DNA from: Bryobacterales bacterium
GTDB lineage: Bacteria; Acidobacteriota; Terriglobia; Bryobacterales; Bryobacteraceae
Direction of reading: 5' to 3'
DNA: 6,645 nt
NCBI GenBank assembly: GCA_003164075.1
Contig: PLRZ01000500.1
Location: 3,565-10,209 of the forward strand
Below are positions 1 to 5,717 of the stretch, in pieces. Each line of letters starts with the position of its first letter. The stretch's first letter is position 1. Below the pieces are notes generated by a model, which was not told where the DNA came from, ran no database searches, and saw only the letters and a list, made by a program, of their open reading frames with translations. Position numbers and translations under genes: made by a program.

Positions 1-86
1 CCGGTGGAGTACCAGACCGCGCCCGCCAGCAGCGCCAGGCAGACGGCGATGAAGCGATAGTCGGCAGCTTGGAGACGCTCTTTCAT
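1..86 (-). CDS. N-terminus of a membrane protein (partial, runs off left edge)
   Basis: An ATG at 86-84 on the minus strand opens a frame that stays open to the window edge, giving 28 complete residues. The sequence begins MKERLQAADYRF and continues into a hydrophobic stretch (about residues 12-26, IAVCLALLAGAVWY), which reads as a first transmembrane segment or signal anchor. AAGGA lies 9 bases upstream of the ATG, inside the end of the preceding methyltransferase gene. The stop of that gene is only 2 bases away, so the two are probably translated from one message. The visible part is too short to name a family. From memory, an intramembrane protease-type (CPBP) protein in Acidobacteria begins similarly, but that is only a guess. 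Confidence 0.6.
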   Translation of the reverse strand, partial: MKERLQAADYRFIAVCLALLAGAVWYST

Positions 87-88
87 GG

Positions 89-823
89 CTAGGATTCCTT
101 GGCCGCCCAATGCAGTCCGATGCCGCCCAAAATGTACCGGCTGGCGTCCACGCGCCCGTACCCGGTGCGGCGCAGCAGCGACGAGAATTCGTCGATCGAC
201 ACAAAACTGCGGAGCGAATCGGGGATGTAGGTATAGGTTCGCGGCCGGCCGTGCAGCAACAGACCCCAGAAGGTTCCCTGGGCGTATAGGTAGCCCAGAT
301 ACAGGGTGCGGAACAGGGGGTTGGCGGGGAGGAAGAAATCGAGGCTGACCAGCAATCCGCCGGGGCGCGTGACGCGCTCGATTTCACTGACTGCGAGCCG
401 CAGGTCCGGGAAATTCCGCAGGCCATAGCCGACGAACACGCAATCGAAGGAGCCGTCGGCGAAGGGCAGCGCGCCGGCGTCGCCGCAGACGGTCTGTTCG
501 ACGCCGCTCTGTTTCGCCAGCCGCAGCATGCGTTCGGTGAGATCCACGGCGACGGCCTGTGCGCCGGGATATTGGCGGCCCACCAGTTTGGAAAAATCGC
601 CGGTACCGGAGGCCAAGTCGAGAACCACGGGCGCTTTCGGCAGGCTGGCCCGCGCCACTCCCAGCCGCTTCCATCGGCGGTCCATTCCATAAGAAAATGC
701 GCGCGTGATGAAGTCGTAGCGCGGCGCGACGGTGGCGAACATCCGCCGCATCAGGCGGGAGTTCTGCTTTTCAGGCGGTAGTTTCACTGGCAGCCGAATT
801 GTACCAAAAGGAGCGATCGGCAA
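89..823 (-). CDS. ubiE: Demethylmenaquinone / 2-polyprenyl benzoquinol C-methyltransferase (UbiE/MenG)
   Basis: SAM-dependent C-methyltransferase of quinone synthesis. In a menaquinone user it makes the last step, demethylmenaquinol to menaquinol; whether ubiquinone is also made cannot be seen. In the 244-residue reading, the family N-terminal segment RMFATVAPRYDF is at 27-38, SAM motif I (VLDLASGTGDF) at 67-77, the acidic ribose-binding D94 follows, and the UbiE signature YGLRNFPD is at 133-140, with RVTRPGG after it. Length is usual for the family. Start choice: TTG at 823 has GGAGG at 833-829, 5 bases away, so I use it. The first about 17 residues are not family-like and have weak third-position GC. 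A GTG at 787 would give 232 residues and lies just downstream of a TACAAT box (803-798). The downstream gene begins 2 bases after the stop. Function is firm; the start is not. Confidence 0.93.
   Translation of the reverse strand: MPIAPFGTIRLPVKLPPEKQNSRLMRRMFATVAPRYDFITRAFSYGMDRRWKRLGVARASLPKAPVVLDLASGTGDFSKLVGRQYPGAQAVAVDLTERMLRLAKQSGVEQTVCGDAGALPFADGSFDCVFVGYGLRNFPDLRLAVSEIERVTRPGGLLVSLDFFLPANPLFRTLYLGYLYAQGTFWGLLLHGRPRTYTYIPDSLRSFVSIDEFSSLLRRTGYGRVDASRYILGGIGLHWAAKES
798..803 (-). promoter_or_regulatory. Possible extended -10 box (TGG-TACAAT) for the ubiE unit
   Basis: On the minus strand TACAAT (803-798) is preceded by TGG, matching an extended -10 (TGn) promoter pattern. No good -35 is present at 16-18 bases. 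It lies inside the open frame if ubiE starts at TTG 823. It would place transcription initiation near 790, almost on the alternative GTG at 787. The two readings compete, so this is only a candidate. Confidence 0.3.
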
Positions 824-888
824 GAAAGCCTCCAGCGATCGGCTTTCGGCTGGGGTACCGCGTCGAGGCGCGGTCCATAGGGGTCTGA

Positions 889-1108
889 AACCTACGAGCA
901 GCTTCCAGAGAGCCGGGGTCGGGTGGCCTGGGACAATGGCGAGAGATCCCGAGGTGGGGCAGGCGGTGCTCGCCTGCCGCTCGGCCCGCGCTGAACCCGG
1001 CCCGGCTGCCCAAACAGAATCGCGGGCAGGCGAGCACCGCCTGCCCCACCTCGGGAGTCATCCCAGGTCTGGCAAAGGACCAAGAATCTGCGAGCAGTTT
1101 CCGGAGAG
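889..1108. repeat. Intergenic palindromic element: 32-bp perfect inverted repeat inside an imperfect direct repeat
   Basis: The 297-base gap between the AAA+ gene and ubiE holds no gene. Bases 947-978 are the exact reverse complement of 1025-1056 (32 of 32), with a 46-base loop at 979-1024. Weaker outer complementarity (CCTGGGA at 927-933, TCCCAGG at 1061-1067) extends it. Outside the arms lies a direct repeat: 889-912 and 1085-1108 match at 20 of 24 positions, including CGAGCAG and GAGAG. The arrangement fits a small non-autonomous mobile element or dispersed intergenic repeat with diverged flanking duplications. In RNA it would fold into a very stable hairpin and could cap the 3' end of the AAA+ transcript, but no T-tract follows, so it is not a standard intrinsic terminator. 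Confidence 0.8.
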
Positions 1109-1120
1109 AAAGCTGAAGGC

Positions 1121-2299
1121 TCACCGCCTTGTCGATTTGGCGTTGGCCACCTTCGGCATCTCCGCTATGGCGCTGACCGCCGCGATCATCGGCGGCGGCA
1201 CGATGGAAGCGTCCACCATTTGCAACATCGCCTGCGTCGACAGATCCTCGGCGTCTTTGTAGAAAATGAGCTTGTTTGCTTCGCTGTCGAAATCCACCCG
1301 GACCAGATCGCCGCCGCGTACCTGGCCACTGGCCATCAGGTTCGACAGGGGATGCACCAGGTGCCGATCGATGGCCCGCTTCAGGTGCCGGGCGCCATAT
1401 TTCAGGTCTGTGCCTTCACTCAGCAGGAAGTCTTTTGCCGGCTCGGTCGCATTGATCACAAAGGGCAAAACACGCGCTGTGCTGAAGATCCGCTGCTGCA
1501 CCACGTTCAGTTCCAGCGACAGGATCTTGCGCAGCGCCACGGCATCCAGAGGTTGAAATACGACTACCTGATCGATGCGATTGATGAACTCGGGCGTGAA
1601 CTTGCGGCGTGCGGCATCCATGCCGGCGCTGGCGGCCTTGTCGTTCAGTTGCCGGTCCACTATTCCGGTGGCGCGGCGGCGCTCTACTTCGCCGGCCGCA
1701 AATCCCAAGTTCGGCCGCAGAATCGAACCCATTTCGGCCGCGCCCAGATTGCTGGTCATGAAAATCATGGCCCGCGAAAAGTCCACGCGCCGGTTGTCTC
1801 CGAGCGTCAACGTGGCCTTGTCGAGGATGCCTAGCAACAGGTTCCACAGGGAATCGCTGGCCTTCTCGATTTCGTCGAACAGCACGAAACTCAGCTTCAC
1901 TTTTTCGGTGTGGAACTGGTTGAGCACTTCCTGGCTGAGCAGGGGGTGCGTTTCGCGGTGCCCCAGATATCCCGGGGGCGAACCGATGAGCTTGGCAATC
2001 TCGTGGCTGTGCTGAAACTCGGCGCAATCGATCTTGAGGACTGCATGGGCACCGCCCACTAAGCTCTCGGCCAGAGCTTCCACCGTTCGGGTTTTGCCGG
2101 AACCCGTGGGTCCAAGGAAGAGAAGGTTACTGACAGGACGTCCCGGGCTGGACATCCCCGCCAGGTAAGTCTGGTAAACGTCGATGATCTGTTGAAGCGC
2201 GGGGTCCTGACCCACGATTCGCTTGTGCAGGTCCGACTCCAGCGTTTCCGCTTCGTTTCCCGTTTGTGTTGGATCCAGTATCCGATTGAGCAGCCCCAT
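1121..2299 (-). CDS. Single-ring AAA+ ATPase of the ClpA/ClpB (HSP100) second-domain type
   Basis: A 392-residue AAA+ ATPase resembling the D2 ring of ClpB/ClpA, probably a cytosolic unfoldase or remodelling protein. Visible in order: GPTGSGKT Walker A at 63-70; aromatic pore loop GSPPGYLGH at 106-114 with Y111; Walker B VLFDEIEKA at 139-147 (D142, E143); sensor-1 TSN at 182-184; arginine finger R241 in FINRID; sensor-2 GARHLKR at 302-308. Residues from about 250 form the ClpB D2 small domain, and a tail of about 45 residues after it is unrecognised. There is no Clp N-domain, D1 ring, ClpX zinc finger or visible IGF/LGF loop for ClpP, so protease coupling is not supported. Start: ATG 2299 has GGAGGG 5 bases upstream (2310-2305); an in-frame TTG at 2347 lacks such a site. 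ClpX or HslU are excluded by the motifs; the substrate is unknown. Confidence 0.88.
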   Translation of the reverse strand: MGLLNRILDPTQTGNEAETLESDLHKRIVGQDPALQQIIDVYQTYLAGMSSPGRPVSNLLFLGPTGSGKTRTVEALAESLVGGAHAVLKIDCAEFQHSHEIAKLIGSPPGYLGHRETHPLLSQEVLNQFHTEKVKLSFVLFDEIEKASDSLWNLLLGILDKATLTLGDNRRVDFSRAMIFMTSNLGAAEMGSILRPNLGFAAGEVERRRATGIVDRQLNDKAASAGMDAARRKFTPEFINRIDQVVVFQPLDAVALRKILSLELNVVQQRIFSTARVLPFVINATEPAKDFLLSEGTDLKYGARHLKRAIDRHLVHPLSNLMASGQVRGGDLVRVDFDSEANKLIFYKDAEDLSTQAMLQMVDASIVPPPMIAAVSAIAEMPKVANAKSTRR

Positions 2300-2394
2300 G
2301 TGCGCCCTCCGATCCTTCACTACTTCGATGTGCACGTTCGCTGCCAAGGTACAGAAGTGCTGGTAAATTCACGTAAAAACGCTCATGGACGGCC

Positions 2395-3114
2395 CTATTT
2401 CTTGGGTTTCGAAGGCCGCATCTCCACCTGACTGACCATGGTACGCGCGGGCATCCGCAGTACCAGCGCGACCACCTCAGCGACGTCCTCGGCAGCCACC
2501 ATCCAACTGGTATCCCCTACCCGCTTGGCCGGATCCCCGGCAAATTCCGTGTCCACGCTGCCCGGCATCACGGAGCAAACGCGCACGTTATCGTAGCGGT
2601 GGTCGAGCATCAGCGCTTCGCCGAAACCGTTGAGGCCGAATTTGGAGGCGTTGTAGCCGGCCCCGCCGCTGAACGGATTCTTGGCGGCAAGGCTGGAAAT
2701 ATTGACGATAAACCCGCCGCCGCGGCGCGCAAACCGGGCCAGTGCCGCGTGCGCGCAATAGAAAGCACCGTTGAGGTTTAGGTCGATATTGCGCCGCCAC
2801 TCTTCGACCGTCATGTCGCCCACTTTGCGGAAGACGCCTTCGCCGGCATTGTTTACAAGGATGTCGAGCCCGCCGAAGTGTTTCTCGACAGCTTCGAAGA
2901 AGCGTTCGACCTGCTCGTGTTGAGTGACGTCCGCCGCGAGTCCGAAAGCCTTACCAAGCGGTTGCATTTCGGCGACCGCACGGTCCACGGAGTCCTGCTT
3001 GCGTCCGCAGATGGCTACCGCAGCGCCTTCGGTCAGCAACCGTTCCGCGATGGCGCGCCCGATTCCTCGTGTTCCGCCGGTGACGACGGCGATTTTGCTT
3101 GAGAGAGTTTCCAT
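2395..3114 (-). CDS. Short-chain dehydrogenase/reductase (classical SDR)
   Basis: A 239-residue NAD(P)-dependent oxidoreductase with the classical SDR layout. TGGTRGIG (12-19) is the dinucleotide-binding turn. R38 in CGRK after the second strand suggests NADP(H) preference. D62-V63 contacts adenine, and NNAG is at 88-91. The catalytic set is N113, S141, Y154 and K158 (YNASK). The substrate cannot be read from sequence; FabG-like and 3-oxoacyl reductase annotations are common for such proteins but unproven here. I start at ATG 3114, because the fold begins a few residues later. An upstream in-frame TTG at 3180 would add 22 unlike residues encoded by direct repeats. The ribosome site at the chosen start is poor (GGAAG one base away). 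The gene lies 72 bases after the peroxidase-related gene and 95 before the AAA+ gene, all on one strand. Confidence 0.92.
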   Translation of the reverse strand: METLSSKIAVVTGGTRGIGRAIAERLLTEGAAVAICGRKQDSVDRAVAEMQPLGKAFGLAADVTQHEQVERFFEAVEKHFGGLDILVNNAGEGVFRKVGDMTVEEWRRNIDLNLNGAFYCAHAALARFARRGGGFIVNISSLAAKNPFSGGAGYNASKFGLNGFGEALMLDHRYDNVRVCSVMPGSVDTEFAGDPAKRVGDTSWMVAAEDVAEVVALVLRMPARTMVSQVEMRPSKPKK

Positions 3115-3121
3115 GCTTCCA

Positions 3122-3172
3122 GTGTACCGATGTGGGGCACGGGCGTATCGATTCGGTGCAGGTGTACCGATG
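3122..3172. promoter_or_regulatory. Three direct GTAYCGAT repeats upstream of the SDR gene
   Basis: GTGTACCGATG occurs exactly twice (3122-3132 and 3162-3172). A variant, GTATCGAT, sits between them at 3145-3152, so the octamer GTAYCGAT recurs at 3124, 3145 and 3164. The steps of 21 and 19 bases are about two helical turns. The array fills the 72-base gap between two minus-strand genes and ends 7 bases before the SDR start codon. This looks like a cooperative operator, or it may be a short degenerate tandem repeat. No regulator gene is visible nearby. Confidence 0.45.
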
Positions 3173-3186
3173 GGAAACAATGCCGA

Positions 3187-3750
3187 TTACGGCTGTTCGG
3201 CCAGGATCCGGTGAATCGAGTTCGCGTACCCGTCGCGGGCCGTGATGGGCGCGCGTTGCCGGTACACCTCGGGGTCGGTAGGGGCCCACGTCCCCAGTCC
3301 GTCGACATAGCGGTTGAACATGCAAAAAGCGGCGGCGATCAGCACGGTGTCATGGATCTTCGGATCGCTGGCGCCGCAGGTCCGGGCGCGGGCGATGTCT
3401 TCGCCGGTTACCTCCTTTCCGCCGCGCTGCACTTTGCCGGCGATGGCGAGCAGGGCCTTCATCTTGTCCGAGACGGCAGCTTGTTCGGGATCGCGTTTGA
3501 CGTCGAGTACCAATTGCTCGTCGTTGCCCAGATGGTAGGCGGCAATTGCTCCGTGAACGGTCTGGCAGAAGAAGCAGTCGTTCTTTGAGGATACGAAAGC
3601 CGCGATCAGCTCGCGTTCCCCGGGCGAGAGGCTATTCGGTCCGCGGAGAAGAATGTCGGCAAGTCGATTGAGGGGCGCGGCGGTCTCCGGCCGGAAGGCC
3701 ATCAGCCCGCGGATGCCGGGCAGGTCCTCACGCAGTTGTATATGTGCCAT
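3187..3750 (-). CDS. Carboxymuconolactone decarboxylase/AhpD-family peroxidase-related protein
   Basis: A 187-residue protein of the AhpD/CMD superfamily, closest in appearance to the 'uncharacterised peroxidase-related enzyme' group. The signature is a CxxC with a following histidine, C59-F-F-C62-QTV-H66, preceded by the helix SPGERELIAAFVSSKN that carries conserved acidic residues E45 and E47. The later segment IHDTVLIAAAFCMFNRYVDGLGT is typical of the second half. AhpD proteins use the CxxC for disulfide exchange or peroxide reduction; alkylhydroperoxidase activity here is inferred. No signal peptide is seen, so it is cytosolic. The start ATG 3750 has GGAGG with 5 bases of spacing (upstream text reads GGAGGATCCATG), so the start is firm. 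It is the first gene of the minus-strand block, followed after 72 bases by the dehydrogenase. Confidence 0.9.
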   Translation of the reverse strand: MAHIQLREDLPGIRGLMAFRPETAAPLNRLADILLRGPNSLSPGERELIAAFVSSKNDCFFCQTVHGAIAAYHLGNDEQLVLDVKRDPEQAAVSDKMKALLAIAGKVQRGGKEVTGEDIARARTCGASDPKIHDTVLIAAAFCMFNRYVDGLGTWAPTDPEVYRQRAPITARDGYANSIHRILAEQP

Positions 3751-4330
3751 GGATCCTCCAAATGTTCTAACCGAGAATACTTGAAACTGGGGCGCGCTTG
3801 CAGTAATAGAAGTCTACTAATCGGACATTCTCTAGTAGCTTTGGATTATTGTTACTCTTCGCAGCTTCCAGTAGGATCCGCGACAGAAACGAGCTGCCTC
3901 CTGGCGCAAAGGTGAGGACCTAACCAAGGCCCGTATTATCATGCGGCGCTTGATTGTCTGGGACCCGACTCGTACGGGGCTTGATGCCCCCGTCAGTTTT
4001 GGCCTGCGAGTCTTGCAGAAGCCCCGGACGGGCAAAAAGGCCGATGAAAAGGCAAGGGATGGGCACTCACTTCTGCGCCAGGAAGCAGCTTGCCCTAAGA
4101 CAGTTCTTGTAAGGTTAGAACCGCGTGCGGACGCTTCCCGAATCGCCGTTTCCGGATTACGAGTCCGGCCGGTGGTGGTATGGGCTGTTGTCGCCAGCTA
4201 TCGGTAAACACTTGGCGAACCCGTTTTCGAGTGCCTGACCAGACTGGCCGATCAGCGAAGTGCATTCGGACCTCGCCGATCCTGGGGACTGTGTTCGGCT
4301 CGACCTGCCGCGCCACCACCCGGAGCCAGA
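3751..4330. other. Gene-poor interval of about 580 bases
   Basis: No gene of recognisable family lies here on either strand. Short open frames at 3832-4035 (minus) and 3941-4207 (plus) overlap each other and the palindromic element, and read as chance. The first about 100 bases are visibly AT-richer and include the dyad CTACTA (3814-3819) / TAGTAG (3833-3838), 25 bases end to end, 63 bases upstream of the peroxidase-related gene. That is a possible operator, but no regulator points to it. A weak TATTCT -10-like box lies near 3775 on the minus strand without a good -35. The middle is occupied by the inverted-repeat element at 3892-4090. Confidence 0.6.
3892..4090. repeat. Approximately 199-bp palindromic element with terminal inverted repeats (MITE-like)
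   Basis: Bases 3892-3908 and the reverse complement of 4074-4090 match at 16 of 17 positions (AGCTGC-Y-TCCTGGCGCA). Continuing inward the arms agree at about 27 of 34. A second pair, GACTCG at 3967-3972 and CGAGTC at 4007-4012, is centred within two bases of the same axis (near 3990), and a GC-rich hairpin (ACGGGGC, loop TTGAT, 3974-3993) lies at the middle. The nested symmetry suggests a small non-autonomous transposon or folding intergenic repeat rather than coincidence. No clear target-site duplication is visible: GACAG occurs on both sides (3882-3886, 4099-4103) but at unequal distances. Confidence 0.55.
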
Positions 4331-4334
4331 TCAA
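4095..4334 (-). CDS. Doubtful small ORF overlapping the CheW-CZB stop
   Basis: A 79-residue frame opens with TTG at 4334-4332, overlapping the TGA of the CheW-CZB gene (TTGA), a geometry seen in translationally coupled genes. The product is basic (many R and K), has no recognisable domain and no membrane segment. Third-position GC is only moderate. The end of the CheW-CZB gene shows no clear ribosome site for it. It may be chance open frame in a GC-rich region; it is recorded because of the overlap. Confidence 0.18.
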   Translation of the reverse strand: MIWLRVVARQVEPNTVPRIGEVRMHFADRPVWSGTRKRVRQVFTDSWRQQPIPPPAGLVIRKRRFGKRPHAVLTLQELS

Positions 4335-5188
4335 TTTGCAGGCGCCACCGGTCTCGTTTCAGCCTCGCGTCGCCGGCACAACAACCGGTCGGGCTCCAGA
4401 ATCATAGCAAGCGTACCGGTAGATTTTCGTTGCACCGCTCTGTGCACCAACCCACATCCGGACGAGATGACATTTAGCTGAACCTCTTGGATCAGGTCGG
4501 GCGGTATCTTCTCTACTGCCAGTGCCTGATCAATTGAAACCGCGAACGTTCGCTGGGCTACCGTGATCACCAGTGCGAGTTCCTTCACGTTTTCCCGCAT
4601 GAGTTGTCTGAGTTGCTGAAAGAGTAAGACCATCTCCTGCAACACACCATGTCGCGCACTCTCGATCAGGCGCAGCGCCTCTCCGTTTTTCCCACTCTTC
4701 TCCAGTTCATCGATGCAAGAGGCGAGGGCGTGGACCTTGCTGTGCGGTGGTTCAAACTTTCGCAACAACGCCATAATCCATGGCGATTCCGACCGATACG
4801 TGTAGTACCACCGCCCAAAGGCGCACTTGTGGGGGTCCCGCGCAAGGCGGAACTCGGTGCCTTCTGTGACGGACTTCTCCAGCTCCGAGAGCCAGTTCCG
4901 ATGATCTTGCTCCCGTTGTCCCATTAAGAGGTGAAAATCCTCGAGCTGTTCCTGTATCGACTGCCAGCCGAACTGCTTACGCAGGTCGGTGAGGGCCAGG
5001 AGGTGGCCACGGAGATTGATGACGCCGCGGTGTTGCGGACCGCACTGGGGAACGGCTGTTATGTCGGGCATCGCCACAATCTCACGCACAGATGCCGCCG
5101 GTACTGCGAACTCCTGTTTGCGGATTTCGACGATAACCCACAGCGCCTCACACGAGCCGCTGGTTAGACGCTGCGATGCCTTCATCAT
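4331..5188 (-). CDS. CheW-like chemotaxis coupling protein with an inserted CZB zinc-binding domain
   Basis: A 285-residue cytosolic scaffold protein. CheW couples chemoreceptors to the CheA kinase. Residues about 15-78 are the first half of a CheW fold (FAVPAASVREIV; RGVINLRGHLLALTDLRKQFG at 54-74), and about 201-271 are the second half (ELALVITVAQRTFAVSIDQA; TGTLAMILEPDRLL). Between them, about 90-200, sits a chemoreceptor zinc-binding (CZB) domain: H96-RN-W99, C122-AFGRWYY, and H149-SKV-H153. This supplies the known three-His/one-Cys zinc set. Isolated CZB domains sense zinc or hypochlorous acid through that cysteine; the role here is inferred. Two ATGs (5188 and 5185) are possible, with AGGA just upstream. 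No receptor, CheA or other chemotaxis gene is in the window, so it is an orphan. It follows a broken gene after 5 bases. Confidence 0.88.
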   Translation of the reverse strand: MMKASQRLTSGSCEALWVIVEIRKQEFAVPAASVREIVAMPDITAVPQCGPQHRGVINLRGHLLALTDLRKQFGWQSIQEQLEDFHLLMGQREQDHRNWLSELEKSVTEGTEFRLARDPHKCAFGRWYYTYRSESPWIMALLRKFEPPHSKVHALASCIDELEKSGKNGEALRLIESARHGVLQEMVLLFQQLRQLMRENVKELALVITVAQRTFAVSIDQALAVEKIPPDLIQEVQLNVISSGCGLVHRAVQRKSTGTLAMILEPDRLLCRRREAETRPVAPAN

Positions 5189-5193
5189 GTTTC

Positions 5194-5543
5194 CTATGAT
5201 CTTCTTCGGCTGGATCCGGCCATTATTGAACCTGAATCCGGCAGTTCAGCCGCCACCGCGCCCTGCTCTGGGTTTGCCGTCAACGATTTCCAACTGCCCC
5301 GCAGATCACCGTCCGGGTGACAACCGCTTTTTCCGCAAGCAGTTGCGGCCAATGGTCGGAGGCCGCCTGGCGGGGTGGCTACCGGTCCGGGCTCGGGCTC
5401 GGGTTCCACCAATCCGCGCCGTTGCAGCTCGGCGTCGTAACAGGGACGGCCAGATCCGTCAGGTCGTCGCGGTTCAGCAGGAGCAGTTCCTCATCCGGCA
5501 AACGGGCGTAGAGGCGCTGTAAGGCCCTGGCGGTGACTTCCAA
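5194..5543 (-). pseudogene. Frameshifted small gene (DEELL-NRDDLTDLA / RPCYDAELQRRGL family)
   Basis: A TTG start at 5543 has GGAGG 6 bases upstream (5554-5550). The frame reads EVTARALQRLYARLPDEELL, then LLNRDDLTDLA, and then becomes unrelated and stops at 5379 (54 residues). In the neighbouring frame the natural continuation RPCYDAELQRRGLVEPEPEP begins exactly there. The switch is explained by one missing base near 5445-5448 (GCC-CGT became GCCGT). The second frame runs to a TAG at 5194, but after about 5370 it looks non-coding, while the original frame resumes a plausible ASDHWPQLLAEKAVVTRTV, so a second shift is possible. The recombined protein resembles small Acidobacteria proteins with 'DEELL...L...A..EL.RRGL' repeats of unknown function (from memory). 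A sequencing error at the first site cannot be excluded. Confidence 0.65.
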
Positions 5544-5604
5544 GAAGAACCTCCTGTAAGCCGAAATGGTATGAGCGTCCAGGAGAGCTGTGTACCGCCC
5601 CAAC

Positions 5605-5642
5605 GGTATTTCGAGGTTATGTAGCCTGTCCCCGAAATAGCC
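5605..5642. repeat. Hairpin GGTATTTCG / CGAAATAgCC
   Basis: TATTTCG at 5607-5613 pairs exactly with CGAAATA at 5633-5639, extended by GG/CC across a one-base bulge, around a 19-base loop. It lies between the start of the broken small gene (minus) and the plus-strand metallo-beta-lactamase remnant. It could be a regulatory hairpin of the divergent region or the edge of an inserted repeat. It is not followed by a T-tract on either strand. Confidence 0.35.
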
Positions 5643-5717
5643 GAATGGCCGCTTACATAAGGACGTGGGCCACGTCATCAACAAGCTGCGCGACGTGGTG
5701 AACCGCACTGCGGGCCG

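Noticed and set aside
947..1056. CRISPR-like or tandem repeat interpretation of the 32-bp arms.
   Set aside because: There are only two copies, in opposite orientation, and no further units or spacers.
732..1262. Plus-strand open frame of 176 codons across the 824-1120 gap.
   Set aside because: It runs through the perfect inverted repeat, so the same peptide pattern appears on both strands, and its ends lie antisense to ubiE and the AAA+ gene.
1220..1834. Long plus-strand open frame of 204 codons antisense to the AAA+ gene.
   Set aside because: It is the mirror of a strongly coding GC-rich minus gene with all AAA+ motifs. Its own product has no recognisable domain.
3112..3180. Extended N-terminus for the SDR from TTG 3180.
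   Set aside because: The added 22 residues (PIGTPAPNRYARAPHRYTG type) are encoded by direct repeats, lie before the family N-terminus, and have no ribosome site.
3974..4000. GC-rich hairpin (ACGGGGC-TTGAT-GCCCCCGT) followed by CAGTTTT, resembling a plus-strand intrinsic terminator.
   Set aside because: The T-run is only four bases and set three bases away, and no plus-strand gene precedes it. It is better explained as the centre of the 3892-4090 palindromic element.
4152..4168. A tRNA-like anticodon stem-loop: on the minus strand CCGGA, loop CTCGTAA, TCCGG, which would be a Thr(CGT) anticodon.
   Set aside because: No D-arm, acceptor stem or proper T-arm (GGTTCGAATCC) lies at the required distances, so it is not a tRNA. 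A tRNA scan should return nothing; a hit would reverse this.
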